Source of the DNA: Prevotella sp.
Lineage (GTDB): Bacteria; Bacteroidota; Bacteroidia; Bacteroidales; Bacteroidaceae
Assembly (NCBI GenBank): GCA_017554105.1
Contig: JAFZIY010000015.1
Location: forward strand, 1 to 64,000
Direction of reading: 5' to 3'
DNA length: 64,000 nt
A model generated the notes under the pieces. The model made no database searches, was not told where the DNA came from, and saw only the letters and a list, made by a program, of their open reading frames with translations. The position numbers were made by a program, and so were the translations under genes. The stretch's first letter is position 1, and each line of letters opens with the position of its first letter. Shown one piece after another: positions 33,236 to 42,035 of the stretch.

Positions 33236-33889
33236 TTATAGGTAATCGATGAGCATGTCCCACACGGCGATGATGTGGCAGATAGAGCCCACCAGGACAA
33301 AGAAATGGAACACCGTGTGCATGTATTTACGCTTGTTGAGACTATAGAAAACCGCTCCTGTGATATAGGCAACGCCTTCCGCGATGATCCATATCACAGA
33401 AGCGGCACTTACACAATGCAATAGCGGACCGAAAGCAACAAGCACCGAGAGACCCATAAGAACGAAACATGCGGTCTCGATATGACTATGGTCGCTCAGT
33501 TTGCAGAACGATACTATAGTACCGGCTATTGCTGCAATCCAAATAAACAGAAATAACGACCATCCCCAGTAACCTTCCTGACGCAGTGCGAGAAGCGTAA
33601 TAGGCGAATAACTGCCCGCAATGTGCCAGTAGATGGCGGCATGGTCCCACTTGCGCAGCCTCTCTTTCCACTTCGACCATGCGCTGACACTATGATAGAC
33701 AGTGCTTGCGACATACGACATCAGCATGCCCACAAGGTAAAGGATGATGCCCGCCGTGGCCCATCCGTTACCCTTCACGAAGCACATATACAAAAAAATG
33801 AAGCCAATGACGACACCTATAATGATGCCGCCAGCATGGCTCCACGTATTCCAAAGTTCTTCTTTGTGGTTGAAACGAATCTTTCTCAT
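33236..33889 (-). CDS. hemolysin III / PAQR family membrane protein
   Basis: A 217-residue seven-helix protein of the HlyIII/adiponectin-receptor superfamily. It starts EELWNTWSHAGGIIIGVVIG. Conserved zinc-site residues are seen in ASTVYHS, in KWDHAAIYWHIAGSYSPI and in the final helix HTVFHFFVLVGSICH. Eukaryotic relatives hydrolyse ceramides; bacterial roles are unclear. Its ATG overlaps the stop of the preceding gene by 4 nt. Confidence 0.9.
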   Translation of the reverse strand: MRKIRFNHKEELWNTWSHAGGIIIGVVIGFIFLYMCFVKGNGWATAGIILYLVGMLMSYVASTVYHSVSAWSKWKERLRKWDHAAIYWHIAGSYSPITLLALRQEGYWGWSLFLFIWIAAIAGTIVSFCKLSDHSHIETACFVLMGLSVLVAFGPLLHCVSAASVIWIIAEGVAYITGAVFYSLNKRKYMHTVFHFFVLVGSICHIIAVWDMLIDYL

Positions 33890-34737
33890 TCTGACGTTGT
33901 TGCCGCTGGGGCAGGAGCGGGTGCCGGGGCGGGAGCAGGAGCAGGTGCTGCTGCAGGTGCCTCAGTAGCCGCAGGTGCTGGAGCAGCACCCTCGGAAGAG
34001 GCTGACGATGATGAGCCCTCAGACCCCTCGGAACCTCCTGACGACTCTCCTTCGGTCGCTGTCTCCGCTGTCTTCGCCACGGCAGGCTTGTAAGTCTTTA
34101 TCGCTGCCTGCTGTTGCTCACGCGAGAGTTGCTTTCCCGACTTGTCGAAACCAAGCAAGGCACGCTGTGCTCCCGTGTTCTTGTCAATCACGGCAACGAA
34201 GAAAAGGTCGCCCTCACGACTCACGTTACCCAGTGCAAGGGTCTCGATGGTAAGGTTGGAGGTGTTCATACGATAGAGTCCTTGCCGTACCTTGTCGGAA
34301 GAACCCGTAGGAGTGACCGCGGCGGTGAGCATGATATACTCCTTGTCGGGTGACAGCACAGCCTCCCGGATTCCGGCGTTGAGGTCTTCATCGTTATAGT
34401 ATATCGCAGCATCCTCGGTGAGACTGCTGAATGTCACCTCGTCAAGTCTCTTCGTCTTGCCGTCGAACTTATAGAGATGTCCTCCGTTAAGATAGAACAG
34501 ACAATGGCGACGCTCGTCGGGGAACTTGACAACAAAGCCCGTGCCCTTTGGCAATCGCTGTTCAAGACTGTCGAGGGCCTCACTCACTGCCAGCGACTTT
34601 CCGTTGCCACCGATGCCAGATGAGCACTTGACAAGGGAAACGATGAGTATTATAACGAGGACGCAGAAAGCCGCAAGACCGGCTATTGCCCACGTACGTT
34701 TTTTCCCTTCGAGGTTAAGAAGATTTTTTATGTCCAT
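33886..34737 (-). CDS. membrane-anchored protein with Ala-Pro-rich tail
   Basis: A 283-residue protein. The cytoplasmic start MDIKNLLNLEGKKRTW precedes a membrane helix at about 17-37 (AGLAAFCVLVIILIVSLV), then an extracytoplasmic domain at about 50-215 with beta-propeller-like strands (CLFYLNGGHLYKFDGKTKRL, EYIMLTAAVTPTG). A Ser/Gly stretch and an Ala-Pro tail (APAPAPAPAP) close it. No family recognised. It follows rnr by 35 nt and overlaps hlyIII (ATGA), so all three are probably one transcript. Confidence 0.65.
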   Translation of the reverse strand: MDIKNLLNLEGKKRTWAIAGLAAFCVLVIILIVSLVKCSSGIGGNGKSLAVSEALDSLEQRLPKGTGFVVKFPDERRHCLFYLNGGHLYKFDGKTKRLDEVTFSSLTEDAAIYYNDEDLNAGIREAVLSPDKEYIMLTAAVTPTGSSDKVRQGLYRMNTSNLTIETLALGNVSREGDLFFVAVIDKNTGAQRALLGFDKSGKQLSREQQQAAIKTYKPAVAKTAETATEGESSGGSEGSEGSSSSASSEGAAPAPAATEAPAAAPAPAPAPAPAPAPAATTSE

Positions 34738-34772
34738 TTATCATTAATGTTATTGATGTTTCATTAGAGCCA

Positions 34773-37016
34773 TTAACTGTCGGCGATAGTGAAATCGAGT
34801 TGTCGTTTCTCGATGTTCGCACGTGCAACCACGATGCGTATGGGGTCGCCAAGTTGATATTTATGATGACGACGACGGCCCACGAGGATGTAGTTCTTCT
34901 CGTCGAAGTCGTAGTAATCGTCGTCAAGGTCGTGCATCGATACCATTCCCTCACAGTGGTTCTCGTCGATTTCGGCATAGATACCATAACTCGTGATGCC
35001 GCTGATGTGTGCGTCATACTCATTACCAATCTTGTCTTCCATGAACTCCACCATCTTATACTTGATGGAATCGCGCTCTGCCTGCTGTGCCAAAGCCTCC
35101 ATATCGCTCGAGTGCTCGCACAGTTCCTCATAGTGTTCCCTGTTTCCCGAGCGCCCACCTTCCTGATAACGTGTGAGCAGGCGGTGAACCATAGTGTCGG
35201 GGAAGCGGCGAATGGGCGAGGTGAAATGGGTATAGTAGTCGAATGCCAGGCCATAGTGCCCGATGTTATGCACACTGTATTTCGCCTTCATCATAGCCCT
35301 GAGCGCAACCATCTCTATGACATTCTGCTCGCGCTTGCCGTTCACATCGTCCATGAGTTGATTCAGCGAGCGAGATATCTGTCCCTTCGTTCCACTAGTC
35401 TTTATCTTATATCCGAAGCGGGTGATGAACTGTGAGAGGTTCTCCAGTTTCTGCGGGTCTGGCTGGTCGTGAACACGATAGGGCAGCGTCTTTGCTTTCT
35501 TGCCCTTAGGCACCTTCCCAATGCTCTCCGCCACGGTGCGGTTGGCGAGCAGCATGAACTCCTCAATGAGTTTATTCGCGTCTTTCGACTTCTTATAGAA
35601 TGCCCTTGTGGGCTTGCCTTTCTCATCAACATCGAAGTGAAGTTCCTCGCGGTCGAACTTCACCGCTCCGTTCTTGAAGCGCTTCTCGCGCAGTTTCTTT
35701 GCCAGGGCGTCGAGCACCAGCAGTCCACATGCCAGTTGTGGAGACACGTTGACATCGCCACAGTTGACGGGATGGTTGGTCTTCGCCTTCTCCAGGTCCT
35801 TCACATGGATAGGTGCCGGCTCGCCCGTACCATCCTTCACTCCATTCTTTTCCAGAATGTCCTGCACCTCCTCGTAGGCAAAGCGGTGGTCGCTCTTTAT
35901 CACGGTGTGAACCAGTCGCCAAGACTTCACGTTCGCCTCGGAGTCGAGATTGAACACCACGCTGTAGCACAGTTTCTCCTCGTCGGGCCTGAGTGAGCAG
36001 ATGAAGTTACACAACCGCTCGGGAAGCATCGGTATGGTGCGGTCAACGAGATACACGCTTGTCGCACGCTTCTGTGCCTCCTTGTCGATTATCGACCCCT
36101 CCTTGACATAGTGTGACACGTCGGCAATGTGCACTCCGACCTCCCATAACTGGGGTTGTATCTGCCTTATGCTGAGCGCATCGTCGAAGTCCTTGGCATC
36201 ATACGGGTCTATGGTACATGTCATGACATCGCGGAAATCCTCACGACGGGCAATCTCATCAGGCGTGATGGTAGCATCGATTTTCTCTGCCGCTGCCTCC
36301 ACCACCTTAGGATACTTATATGGAAGACCATACTGTGCGAGTATGGCATGCATCTCAGTGTTGTTCTCCCCCACTTTTCCGAGCACGTCAACCACCTCTC
36401 CCACGATGTTCTTGTTGTCAGAAGAGGGCCAGTGGGTGATACGCACCACTGCCTTGTCGCCGTTCTTTCCTCCCTTGAGTTTCTTCTTCGGGATGAAGAT
36501 GTCGTGCACGAAGATATTCGAGTCGCTTATAAGGAAGGCGAAGTCGCGCTCCACCTTGAGTCGTCCCACGAACTCGTCATGGGCACGTCTCACTATCTCT
36601 ATGACCATTGCCTCCTTGATGTGTTTCTCTCTTCGGGCCATCATGGTCACCTTCACACGGTCTCCGTTGAGTGCGAAGAGAGAGTTGCGCTCTGCTACAA
36701 ACACTGGTTTGTCAGAGCCGTCGGCAATGAATGAGTTCTTTCCGTTGGCTTTTCTGATGAACGTTCCCTCTACGGTCTGTCCCTGAGTGTTCAGCCTATA
36801 GGAATTCTCCGACACCTTGCTGAGGTAATCGTCCCATGCCATTTCCTCCAAGATGTCGATGGCAAGCATCTTCTCGGGATGCGAAATAAGGTGCAACTGC
36901 TTGAAAAGCTGTTTCAGACTGAAAGTCCCGTTGGGATTAGCATTGAAGAATGTGGAAATCATCTCCACCAATCTTTTCTTCGTAAGGCGCTTGCCTTTGT
37001 TCTTTCCCTTTGCCAT
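34773..37016 (-). CDS. rnr: ribonuclease R
   Basis: A 747-residue 3'-5' exoribonuclease that degrades structured RNA. Order: a winged-helix RNA-binding N-terminus, cold-shock domains (GTFIRKANGKNSFIADGSDK...), the RNB catalytic domain with TIDPYDAKDFDDALS (metal-binding Asp cluster) and HYGLAFDYYTHFTSPIRRFPD, and an S1 domain (YDAHISGITSYGIYAEIDEN) near the end. The start at 37016 (MAKGKNKGKRLTKKR) is chosen over the frame open to 37073. A TATCTTCG (minus strand, 37050-37043) is the nearest -7 match. Confidence 0.95.
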   Translation of the reverse strand: MAKGKNKGKRLTKKRLVEMISTFFNANPNGTFSLKQLFKQLHLISHPEKMLAIDILEEMAWDDYLSKVSENSYRLNTQGQTVEGTFIRKANGKNSFIADGSDKPVFVAERNSLFALNGDRVKVTMMARREKHIKEAMVIEIVRRAHDEFVGRLKVERDFAFLISDSNIFVHDIFIPKKKLKGGKNGDKAVVRITHWPSSDNKNIVGEVVDVLGKVGENNTEMHAILAQYGLPYKYPKVVEAAAEKIDATITPDEIARREDFRDVMTCTIDPYDAKDFDDALSIRQIQPQLWEVGVHIADVSHYVKEGSIIDKEAQKRATSVYLVDRTIPMLPERLCNFICSLRPDEEKLCYSVVFNLDSEANVKSWRLVHTVIKSDHRFAYEEVQDILEKNGVKDGTGEPAPIHVKDLEKAKTNHPVNCGDVNVSPQLACGLLVLDALAKKLREKRFKNGAVKFDREELHFDVDEKGKPTRAFYKKSKDANKLIEEFMLLANRTVAESIGKVPKGKKAKTLPYRVHDQPDPQKLENLSQFITRFGYKIKTSGTKGQISRSLNQLMDDVNGKREQNVIEMVALRAMMKAKYSVHNIGHYGLAFDYYTHFTSPIRRFPDTMVHRLLTRYQEGGRSGNREHYEELCEHSSDMEALAQQAERDSIKYKMVEFMEDKIGNEYDAHISGITSYGIYAEIDENHCEGMVSMHDLDDDYYDFDEKNYILVGRRRHHKYQLGDPIRIVVARANIEKRQLDFTIADS

Positions 37017-37143
37017 AAGCCAATAGAGTTGATAATCAAGTGCGAAGATAATATTTTTTTCTGAATATATCATAAAAAACCTTTAATATTTCACTTTTTT
37101 TTGAATGAACGGGCTTTTTCATGCTTTGCGGTGCTTTAATTTT

Positions 37144-37266
37144 GTTCACTTAATTGTTTTTTTTCTGAGTAACTTTGAGGTCATAACCTCGAAATTAGGC
37201 TGCATCTCGGTAATAAAAAAGATAAATCTTTTTGTATTTCGCTCGATTTGCACTAATTTTGCAACC
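37144..37266 (+). promoter_or_regulatory. promoter module with upstream hairpin, copy C
   Basis: In order: TTCACTTAATTG (37145-37156), a hairpin TAACTTTGAGGT-CATA-ACCTCGAAATTA (37170-37197), GGCTGCATCTC, an AT-rich run with TTTTGTATT, and TTTGCACTAATTTTGCA with -7 box TAATTTTG at 37254-37261. The same parts occur on the minus strand at 45803-45920 and 52159-52272. The ATG is 6 nt after the -7 box, so the mRNA is nearly leaderless. Confidence 0.65.
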
Positions 37267-38259
37267 ATGAAAATTCTTATCACAGGCGCCACAGGATTCA
37301 TCGGTAGTTTCATTGTCGAGGAGGCATTGAACCGTGGCATGGAGGTGTGGGCTGCCGTAAGAGGCACCAGTTCGAGGCAATACCTCACTGACGAGCGCAT
37401 CAATTTCATCGAACTGAACCTCGATAGCGAGGAACAACTGCGCTCGGCTCTCGCACCGCATAAGTTCGATTATGTGGTGCATGCTGCCGGTGTGACGAAG
37501 TGTATCAACAGGAACGACTTCTTCCGCGTGAACACCGAGGGAACGAAGCATCTCGTCAACGCACTTCTGTCGCTCGACATGCCGATGAAGAAATTCGTAT
37601 ATCTCAGTAGCCTCAGCGTCTTCGGACCGGCACATGAGACGATGCCTTACCGCGAGATTACCGACAAGGACACTCCAGTTCCGAACACCGCATACGGACA
37701 GAGCAAACTGGCAGCGGAGAACTTCCTGGAGCAACAGGATGCGCTGCCATACGTAATACTGCGACCCACGGGTGTCTATGGACCGCGTGAGCGCGACTAT
37801 TTCATGATGGCAAAGAGCATAAAGAGCCATGTTGACTTTGCTGTGGGCTACCAACCGCAAATCATCACCTTCGTTTATGTCACCGACGTGGTACAGGCAG
37901 TGTTCCTGGCACTGGAGCGAGGACCTGTCGGCGGGCATTACTTCCTTACCGACGGGCGCAGTTACTCGTCGCAGATGTTCAGTAATCTGTTGAAGAAATA
38001 CCTCAATGTACGTGGACTGTTGCGCATCAAGGCACCGCTGGCAGTGCTGCGCGGAGTGACCTTCCTCGGCGAGCGTTACAGTCATATCACACATAAAATC
38101 ACCGCACTCAACGACGACAAGTATAACATCATGCGTCAGCGCAACTGGCTTTGCGACATCACTCCCGCACGCGAGGAACTGGGATACCAGCCCACCGTGG
38201 AACTGGAGGAGGGTGTCCGCCGCTCTGTTGAATGGTACAAGGAGAATCACTGGATTTGA
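37267..38259 (+). CDS. NAD-dependent epimerase/dehydratase (extended SDR)
   Basis: A 330-residue SDR: the nucleotide loop GATGFIGSF at 7-15, YLSSLSVFGPAHE, the catalytic pair YGQSK (Tyr-xxx-Lys), and LRPTGVYGPRERDY downstream. It resembles dihydroflavonol reductase/3-beta-HSD-like sugar epimerases. The start at 37267 (MKILITGATGFIG) is fixed by the promoter 6 nt upstream; the earlier in-frame ATG at 37105 lies before the transcript start. A PAP2 gene follows 60 nt on, perhaps a shared lipid or glycan pathway. Confidence 0.9.
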   Translation: MKILITGATGFIGSFIVEEALNRGMEVWAAVRGTSSRQYLTDERINFIELNLDSEEQLRSALAPHKFDYVVHAAGVTKCINRNDFFRVNTEGTKHLVNALLSLDMPMKKFVYLSSLSVFGPAHETMPYREITDKDTPVPNTAYGQSKLAAENFLEQQDALPYVILRPTGVYGPRERDYFMMAKSIKSHVDFAVGYQPQIITFVYVTDVVQAVFLALERGPVGGHYFLTDGRSYSSQMFSNLLKKYLNVRGLLRIKAPLAVLRGVTFLGERYSHITHKITALNDDKYNIMRQRNWLCDITPAREELGYQPTVELEEGVRRSVEWYKENHWI

Positions 38260-38319
38260 TATTACGTTGAGGAGAAAAGGAAAGAGAACGGGAAACACCG
38301 TTCTCAAAGATAAAAGACA

Positions 38320-39273
38320 ATGGATTTAAAGAAATACATTACTACGGAGAAGAAACCACGGAAAGGACTGTTGGCAGCGGAATGGGTGGTCATGGCCTAT
38401 CTGTTGCTCACCACCGTGATCATTCTTTTCTGCTACACCGATGTCGTTAATCCCAAGGCAATGCTATGGGGACGCGCCCGTGTGGTGGCAATGACTGCGG
38501 CACTGTGGTTCGTCTATCGCCTATGGCCCTGTCGCCTGACACTCTTACTGCGTGTGTTAGTTCAGTTGGCACTGCTCTCCTGGTGGTATCCCGACACCTA
38601 CGAGATAAACCGGATGTTTCCAAACCTCGACCATGTGTTTGCCGCTTGGGAACAGAACCTGTTCGGATTCCAGCCTGCACTGCTGTTCTCACAGGCGGTG
38701 CCGAGCCATATCTTCAGCGAACTGATGGACCTCGGCTATGCCTCGTACTACCCGATGATAGCACTGGTGCTGCTTGTTTATTTCTTCACATGTTACAAGG
38801 AGTTCCCCCGCGCTGCATACATAGTGTTAGGCGCGTTCTTCCTCTACTACGTCATTTTCATCTTCGTACCCGTGGTGGGACCCACATTCTATTACAATGC
38901 CGTGGGAGTGGACCAGATAGCGAAAGGCGTTTTCCCCGACCTCGGACTCTATTTCAATAACCACCAAGAGTGTCTTCCTTCTCCAGGCGATGTCAACGGA
39001 GTGTTCTACCATCTGGTGGAGAGTGCCAAGGAAGCAGGCGAACGACCCACTGCGGCATTCCCGAGCAGTCATGTGGGATGCAGCACAGTGCTTATGCTGC
39101 TGGCATGGCACATCAAGAAACGCTGGCTCTTATGGGTGTTGCTGCCTCTTTTCGTTCTTCTGTGCTTTGCCACGGTCTATATCCAGGCACACTATGCCAT
39201 CGATGCCATTGCAGGACTCATCACCGGCGTGCTTATCTATTTCCTTCTTTTCTTTACCTCAAAAAAGTTATGA
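38320..39273 (+). CDS. PAP2-family membrane phosphatase/phosphotransferase
   Basis: A 317-residue protein with about six helices. The PAP2 motifs are present: FPSSHVG (C2) near residue 247 and YIQAHYAIDAIAG (C3) near 288; the first motif (KxxxxxxRP) is not obvious. The PSSHVG form and membrane layout resemble Aur1-type inositol-phosphorylceramide synthases and lipid phosphatases. Bacteroidetes make sphingolipids, so a lipid headgroup reaction is plausible but not shown. The stop overlaps the nuclease gene start (ATGA). Confidence 0.85.
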   Translation: MDLKKYITTEKKPRKGLLAAEWVVMAYLLLTTVIILFCYTDVVNPKAMLWGRARVVAMTAALWFVYRLWPCRLTLLLRVLVQLALLSWWYPDTYEINRMFPNLDHVFAAWEQNLFGFQPALLFSQAVPSHIFSELMDLGYASYYPMIALVLLVYFFTCYKEFPRAAYIVLGAFFLYYVIFIFVPVVGPTFYYNAVGVDQIAKGVFPDLGLYFNNHQECLPSPGDVNGVFYHLVESAKEAGERPTAAFPSSHVGCSTVLMLLAWHIKKRWLLWVLLPLFVLLCFATVYIQAHYAIDAIAGLITGVLIYFLLFFTSKKL

Positions 39274-40127
39274 GAAAGAGTTTTATCACTTTTATAGCAC
39301 TGATAATTGTTGCATCGGTCGCCACAAGTTGTCGTGGCAGACTGGAAATACGGAGGTCTGGAAACGAACAACCTTCCGTAGTACAGAATAATACCAACAA
39401 AGATAATACAAGGAAGAAGGTAAGTAACACGAGGCGGTCAGACCGCTTCGACCTTCCATCACCGATGCTTAACCGCGCCGAGCAGATACTGGAGCGTAAG
39501 GCATATACCGTATCTTATAATGCAGAGATGCGCATTCCCAACTGGGTGGCATGGGAACTGACCGGAGACCATACGTATGGAAAGGCGAAAAGACCAAACC
39601 GTGCTTTCCATGAGGACTATGACGTGAAGGCACCGCGCGCCACATACGGCGATTACCGTGATGGTGGATGGAGCAAGGGACACATGTGTCCTGCAGGCGA
39701 CAACAAATGGGATCCCGACGCGATGTACGAGACATTCCTGCTCACGAACATCTGTCCACAGGACTATACCCTTAACAGCGGTTACTGGAATGGTATCGAA
39801 ATGAAGTGCCGCCAGTGGGCAGAGCGATATGGAAGTATCTACATCGTGTGCGGTCCGATACTTGAAGGCGACCACCACGAGACCATCGGCAGCAACCATA
39901 TAGTGGTTCCTGAGGCATTCTTCAAGGTCGTGGTATGTCTGGAAGGAGAGCCCAAGGGCATCGGCTTCATCTGTCCTAACACCGACGAGAACCTTAACAA
40001 CGAGAAATGCGTTAAGTCAATAAGCGAAGTGGAGAGCATCACTGGCATTAAGTTCTTCCCCCATCTTGACAGCAAGACAGCGGAAAAGGTTAAGAATAAG
40101 GCTGACTGGAATGCGTGGAGAAGGTAA
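39270..40127 (+). CDS. secreted DNA/RNA non-specific endonuclease (NucA family)
   Basis: A 285-residue exported nuclease. The lipoprotein signal MRKSFITFIALIIVASVATSC carries the Cys. A polar linker leads to the beta-beta-alpha-metal nuclease domain with SKGHMCPAGDNKWDP, where His is the general base of the DRGH motif (here SKGH) and Asn is the metal ligand; ECxx-type TFLLTNICPQDYTLNSGYWN follows. It degrades DNA and RNA outside the cytosol, for nutrients or defence. The start overlaps the PAP2 stop, so translation is coupled. Confidence 0.92.
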   Translation: MRKSFITFIALIIVASVATSCRGRLEIRRSGNEQPSVVQNNTNKDNTRKKVSNTRRSDRFDLPSPMLNRAEQILERKAYTVSYNAEMRIPNWVAWELTGDHTYGKAKRPNRAFHEDYDVKAPRATYGDYRDGGWSKGHMCPAGDNKWDPDAMYETFLLTNICPQDYTLNSGYWNGIEMKCRQWAERYGSIYIVCGPILEGDHHETIGSNHIVVPEAFFKVVVCLEGEPKGIGFICPNTDENLNNEKCVKSISEVESITGIKFFPHLDSKTAEKVKNKADWNAWRR

Positions 40128-40137
40128 TTTTTTACCA

Positions 40138-41103
40138 TCAACCCTCAACAGGAATCACATGACCGTTCTTCTCTATGAAACGGCGGTCGAACTCTTCACG
40201 GGTGCGTTTCCAGCGGTCGTGTGTCCACAGATAAATGACTGGATTCCTGCGGATGTTCTCTTCCAGAAGTTCAAAGTAACGGCGTGTCAGTTCGCCATGC
40301 TCCATCTTTGAAGGTTCACGTGTCATCAGTTTATAGGTAAAAACATACTGTCCGCGCTTCGGACGCTCCACATTAATATAGAAGACAGCATTGTTCATCT
40401 TGCTTATTATGCGCTCGGCACCAGTGAAGACAGGTGTCTCCTGATTGAGGAAGTCGAGCCACAGGTGTATGTTCTCCCACTTCGGAGCCTGGTCCGCGAT
40501 ATATCCAAACAGTGTCATGCGCCCCTCACGGTTATAGTTCACAAGGTATCTCAGGATGTCCTTCTTAGGAACGCATATACCACGCATCGCCTGACGGATG
40601 TCAAGGAACAGACGGTCGAATATCTTGTTCCTCAGCGGATGATAGATTAGTCCACACACCGCAGGCAGCGATGTCGCCTTGCTACCGCCGTCAACGGCAC
40701 GGAAACCCCAGTTCTTAAGTCCTATGTCGCTCGCCGAGAGATACTCCCAGTTGCCATAATGTCCCAGTATTCCGGCACAGTGCTGTCCTTCTGCAAAGCA
40801 TTGTTCCACAACCTCCATCCCCTCGAAACGCACATGTTTCATGAATGTCTCATCGCTGACGCTGAGCAATTTGAGCGTCTCCACGAAATAGTCGCACAAC
40901 CAACGGTAGAACTTCCGCTCTATGTCCTTGCGCTCTTCCTCACCCTTCTCAGGGAATGCCTTGCTCAGGTTTTTCCTAACCACACGCTTCCTATACCCCA
41001 CCACATAATATATAATGAGGTAGAAGAAATCGGCTATCGCGTAAAGGACGCGATAGGGAAACAATGATATGGTATAGAATATCGCTTTGACGACCTGATA
41101 CAT
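40138..41103 (-). CDS. lysophospholipid / lipid A-type acyltransferase (LpxL family)
   Basis: A 321-residue HtrB/LpxL-family protein. An N-terminal membrane helix is followed by FPEKGEEERKDIERKFYRWL, the catalytic HYGNWEYLS (HX4E-type) near residue 114, and ADQAPKWENIHLWLDFLNQE with VFTGAERI, all typical. It transfers a fatty acid to lipid A or a related aminolipid on the inner membrane. It is the last gene of the minus-strand run from the Ig-like lipoprotein and DUF3108. Confidence 0.92.
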   Translation of the reverse strand: MYQVVKAIFYTISLFPYRVLYAIADFFYLIIYYVVGYRKRVVRKNLSKAFPEKGEEERKDIERKFYRWLCDYFVETLKLLSVSDETFMKHVRFEGMEVVEQCFAEGQHCAGILGHYGNWEYLSASDIGLKNWGFRAVDGGSKATSLPAVCGLIYHPLRNKIFDRLFLDIRQAMRGICVPKKDILRYLVNYNREGRMTLFGYIADQAPKWENIHLWLDFLNQETPVFTGAERIISKMNNAVFYINVERPKRGQYVFTYKLMTREPSKMEHGELTRRYFELLEENIRRNPVIYLWTHDRWKRTREEFDRRFIEKNGHVIPVEG

Positions 41104-41144
41104 ATTATTGGGTGATGGGTGTTAGGAGGTGGATACTCTTTATG

Positions 41145-41951
41145 TTATTGTTCAATGCAGGTAATGGGATTCCTCACTCCATGCATACTGGTAAGATAGG
41201 CCTTTGCCGAGCCAAAGCGCAGGAACATATCGAGACGCACTGGCACGTGATTCTTGTCATCGGTGACATAGAATCGCACCACTTCCTTGTATTTTCCCTT
41301 CTCCAGTTCCATGTAAGAGAGTTCCAGACAACGGTATTTCTTACCGTTGTCGGCCTTCACGGTAGATTTCCCACGATATCGCAGTATCGCTGTCTCGACG
41401 CTGTTTCCGTCTGCCAAAGGAAGTTTTACCTCGTGTCCTTTTGTCCAGTTCGTCGCGTCAAAGTTACGTGCACGCAGGAAGATGCTGAGCATGTCATAGA
41501 CACAGTCCTTCCTCGTGGCGTTCTTCCATCCGTGGGTTCCGTCCTTGTGCTGCCTGTGCTGGCGCAGTTTTGTCTGACCTCCGCCATACGTGTACCACAC
41601 CTCATCCACGGTGTAGCGCTTTCCCTCGTTGGCTCCCTTACGGTAATAGAGCGGAACCATGTCAAGGTTACAATAACTGAGCAACGTATCACGCAGCACA
41701 AACATCTTGTCAACCTTATCGTTACCCCTTGTTATCAACGAGCCACGATAGGCTTCCTTGCCCTTGAAATAGGACTTATATACTGACATCGAGGCCGAGC
41801 CTGCCTTCACCCATACGAACTTCCAGTTGTAGTAGAGGTTATAAGAGAGTGACTCGCCCGACTGGAAAGCCGTAATCTTCTGCTCACACTGGGCAGAAGC
41901 ACCAATGGCATATGCCATCGCTATTATTATCGAGAAAATTAATCTTTTCAT
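41145..41951 (-). CDS. DUF3108 periplasmic protein
   Basis: A 268-residue protein with signal peptide MKRLIFSIIIAMAYAIGASAQ. The domain starts AFQSGESLSYNLYYNWKFVWVKAGSA, the hallmark of DUF3108, and continues as a curved beta-sheet with VWYTYGGGQTKLRQHRQHKD and a VRFYVTDDKNHVPVRLDMFL end. The fold is lipocalin-like; roles in lipid or polysaccharide handling are suspected. The start is placed at 41951 where the signal begins. Neighbours (LpxL-type enzyme, Ig lipoprotein) suggest envelope work. Confidence 0.85.
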   Translation of the reverse strand: MKRLIFSIIIAMAYAIGASAQCEQKITAFQSGESLSYNLYYNWKFVWVKAGSASMSVYKSYFKGKEAYRGSLITRGNDKVDKMFVLRDTLLSYCNLDMVPLYYRKGANEGKRYTVDEVWYTYGGGQTKLRQHRQHKDGTHGWKNATRKDCVYDMLSIFLRARNFDATNWTKGHEVKLPLADGNSVETAILRYRGKSTVKADNGKKYRCLELSYMELEKGKYKEVVRFYVTDDKNHVPVRLDMFLRFGSAKAYLTSMHGVRNPITCIEQ

Positions 41952-42035
41952 ACTTCTGTTCTTTTTGGAGTTTTGAAACATTATGTCTTAGAGTACCGAG
42001 AGATGCCTCTTTCCGTTGCACTCTCTCATTGTCAG

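Noticed and set aside
33623-34093. Plus-strand Ala/Gly-rich frame
   Set aside because: Antisense shadow of the Ala-Pro tail of the minus-strand membrane-anchored gene.
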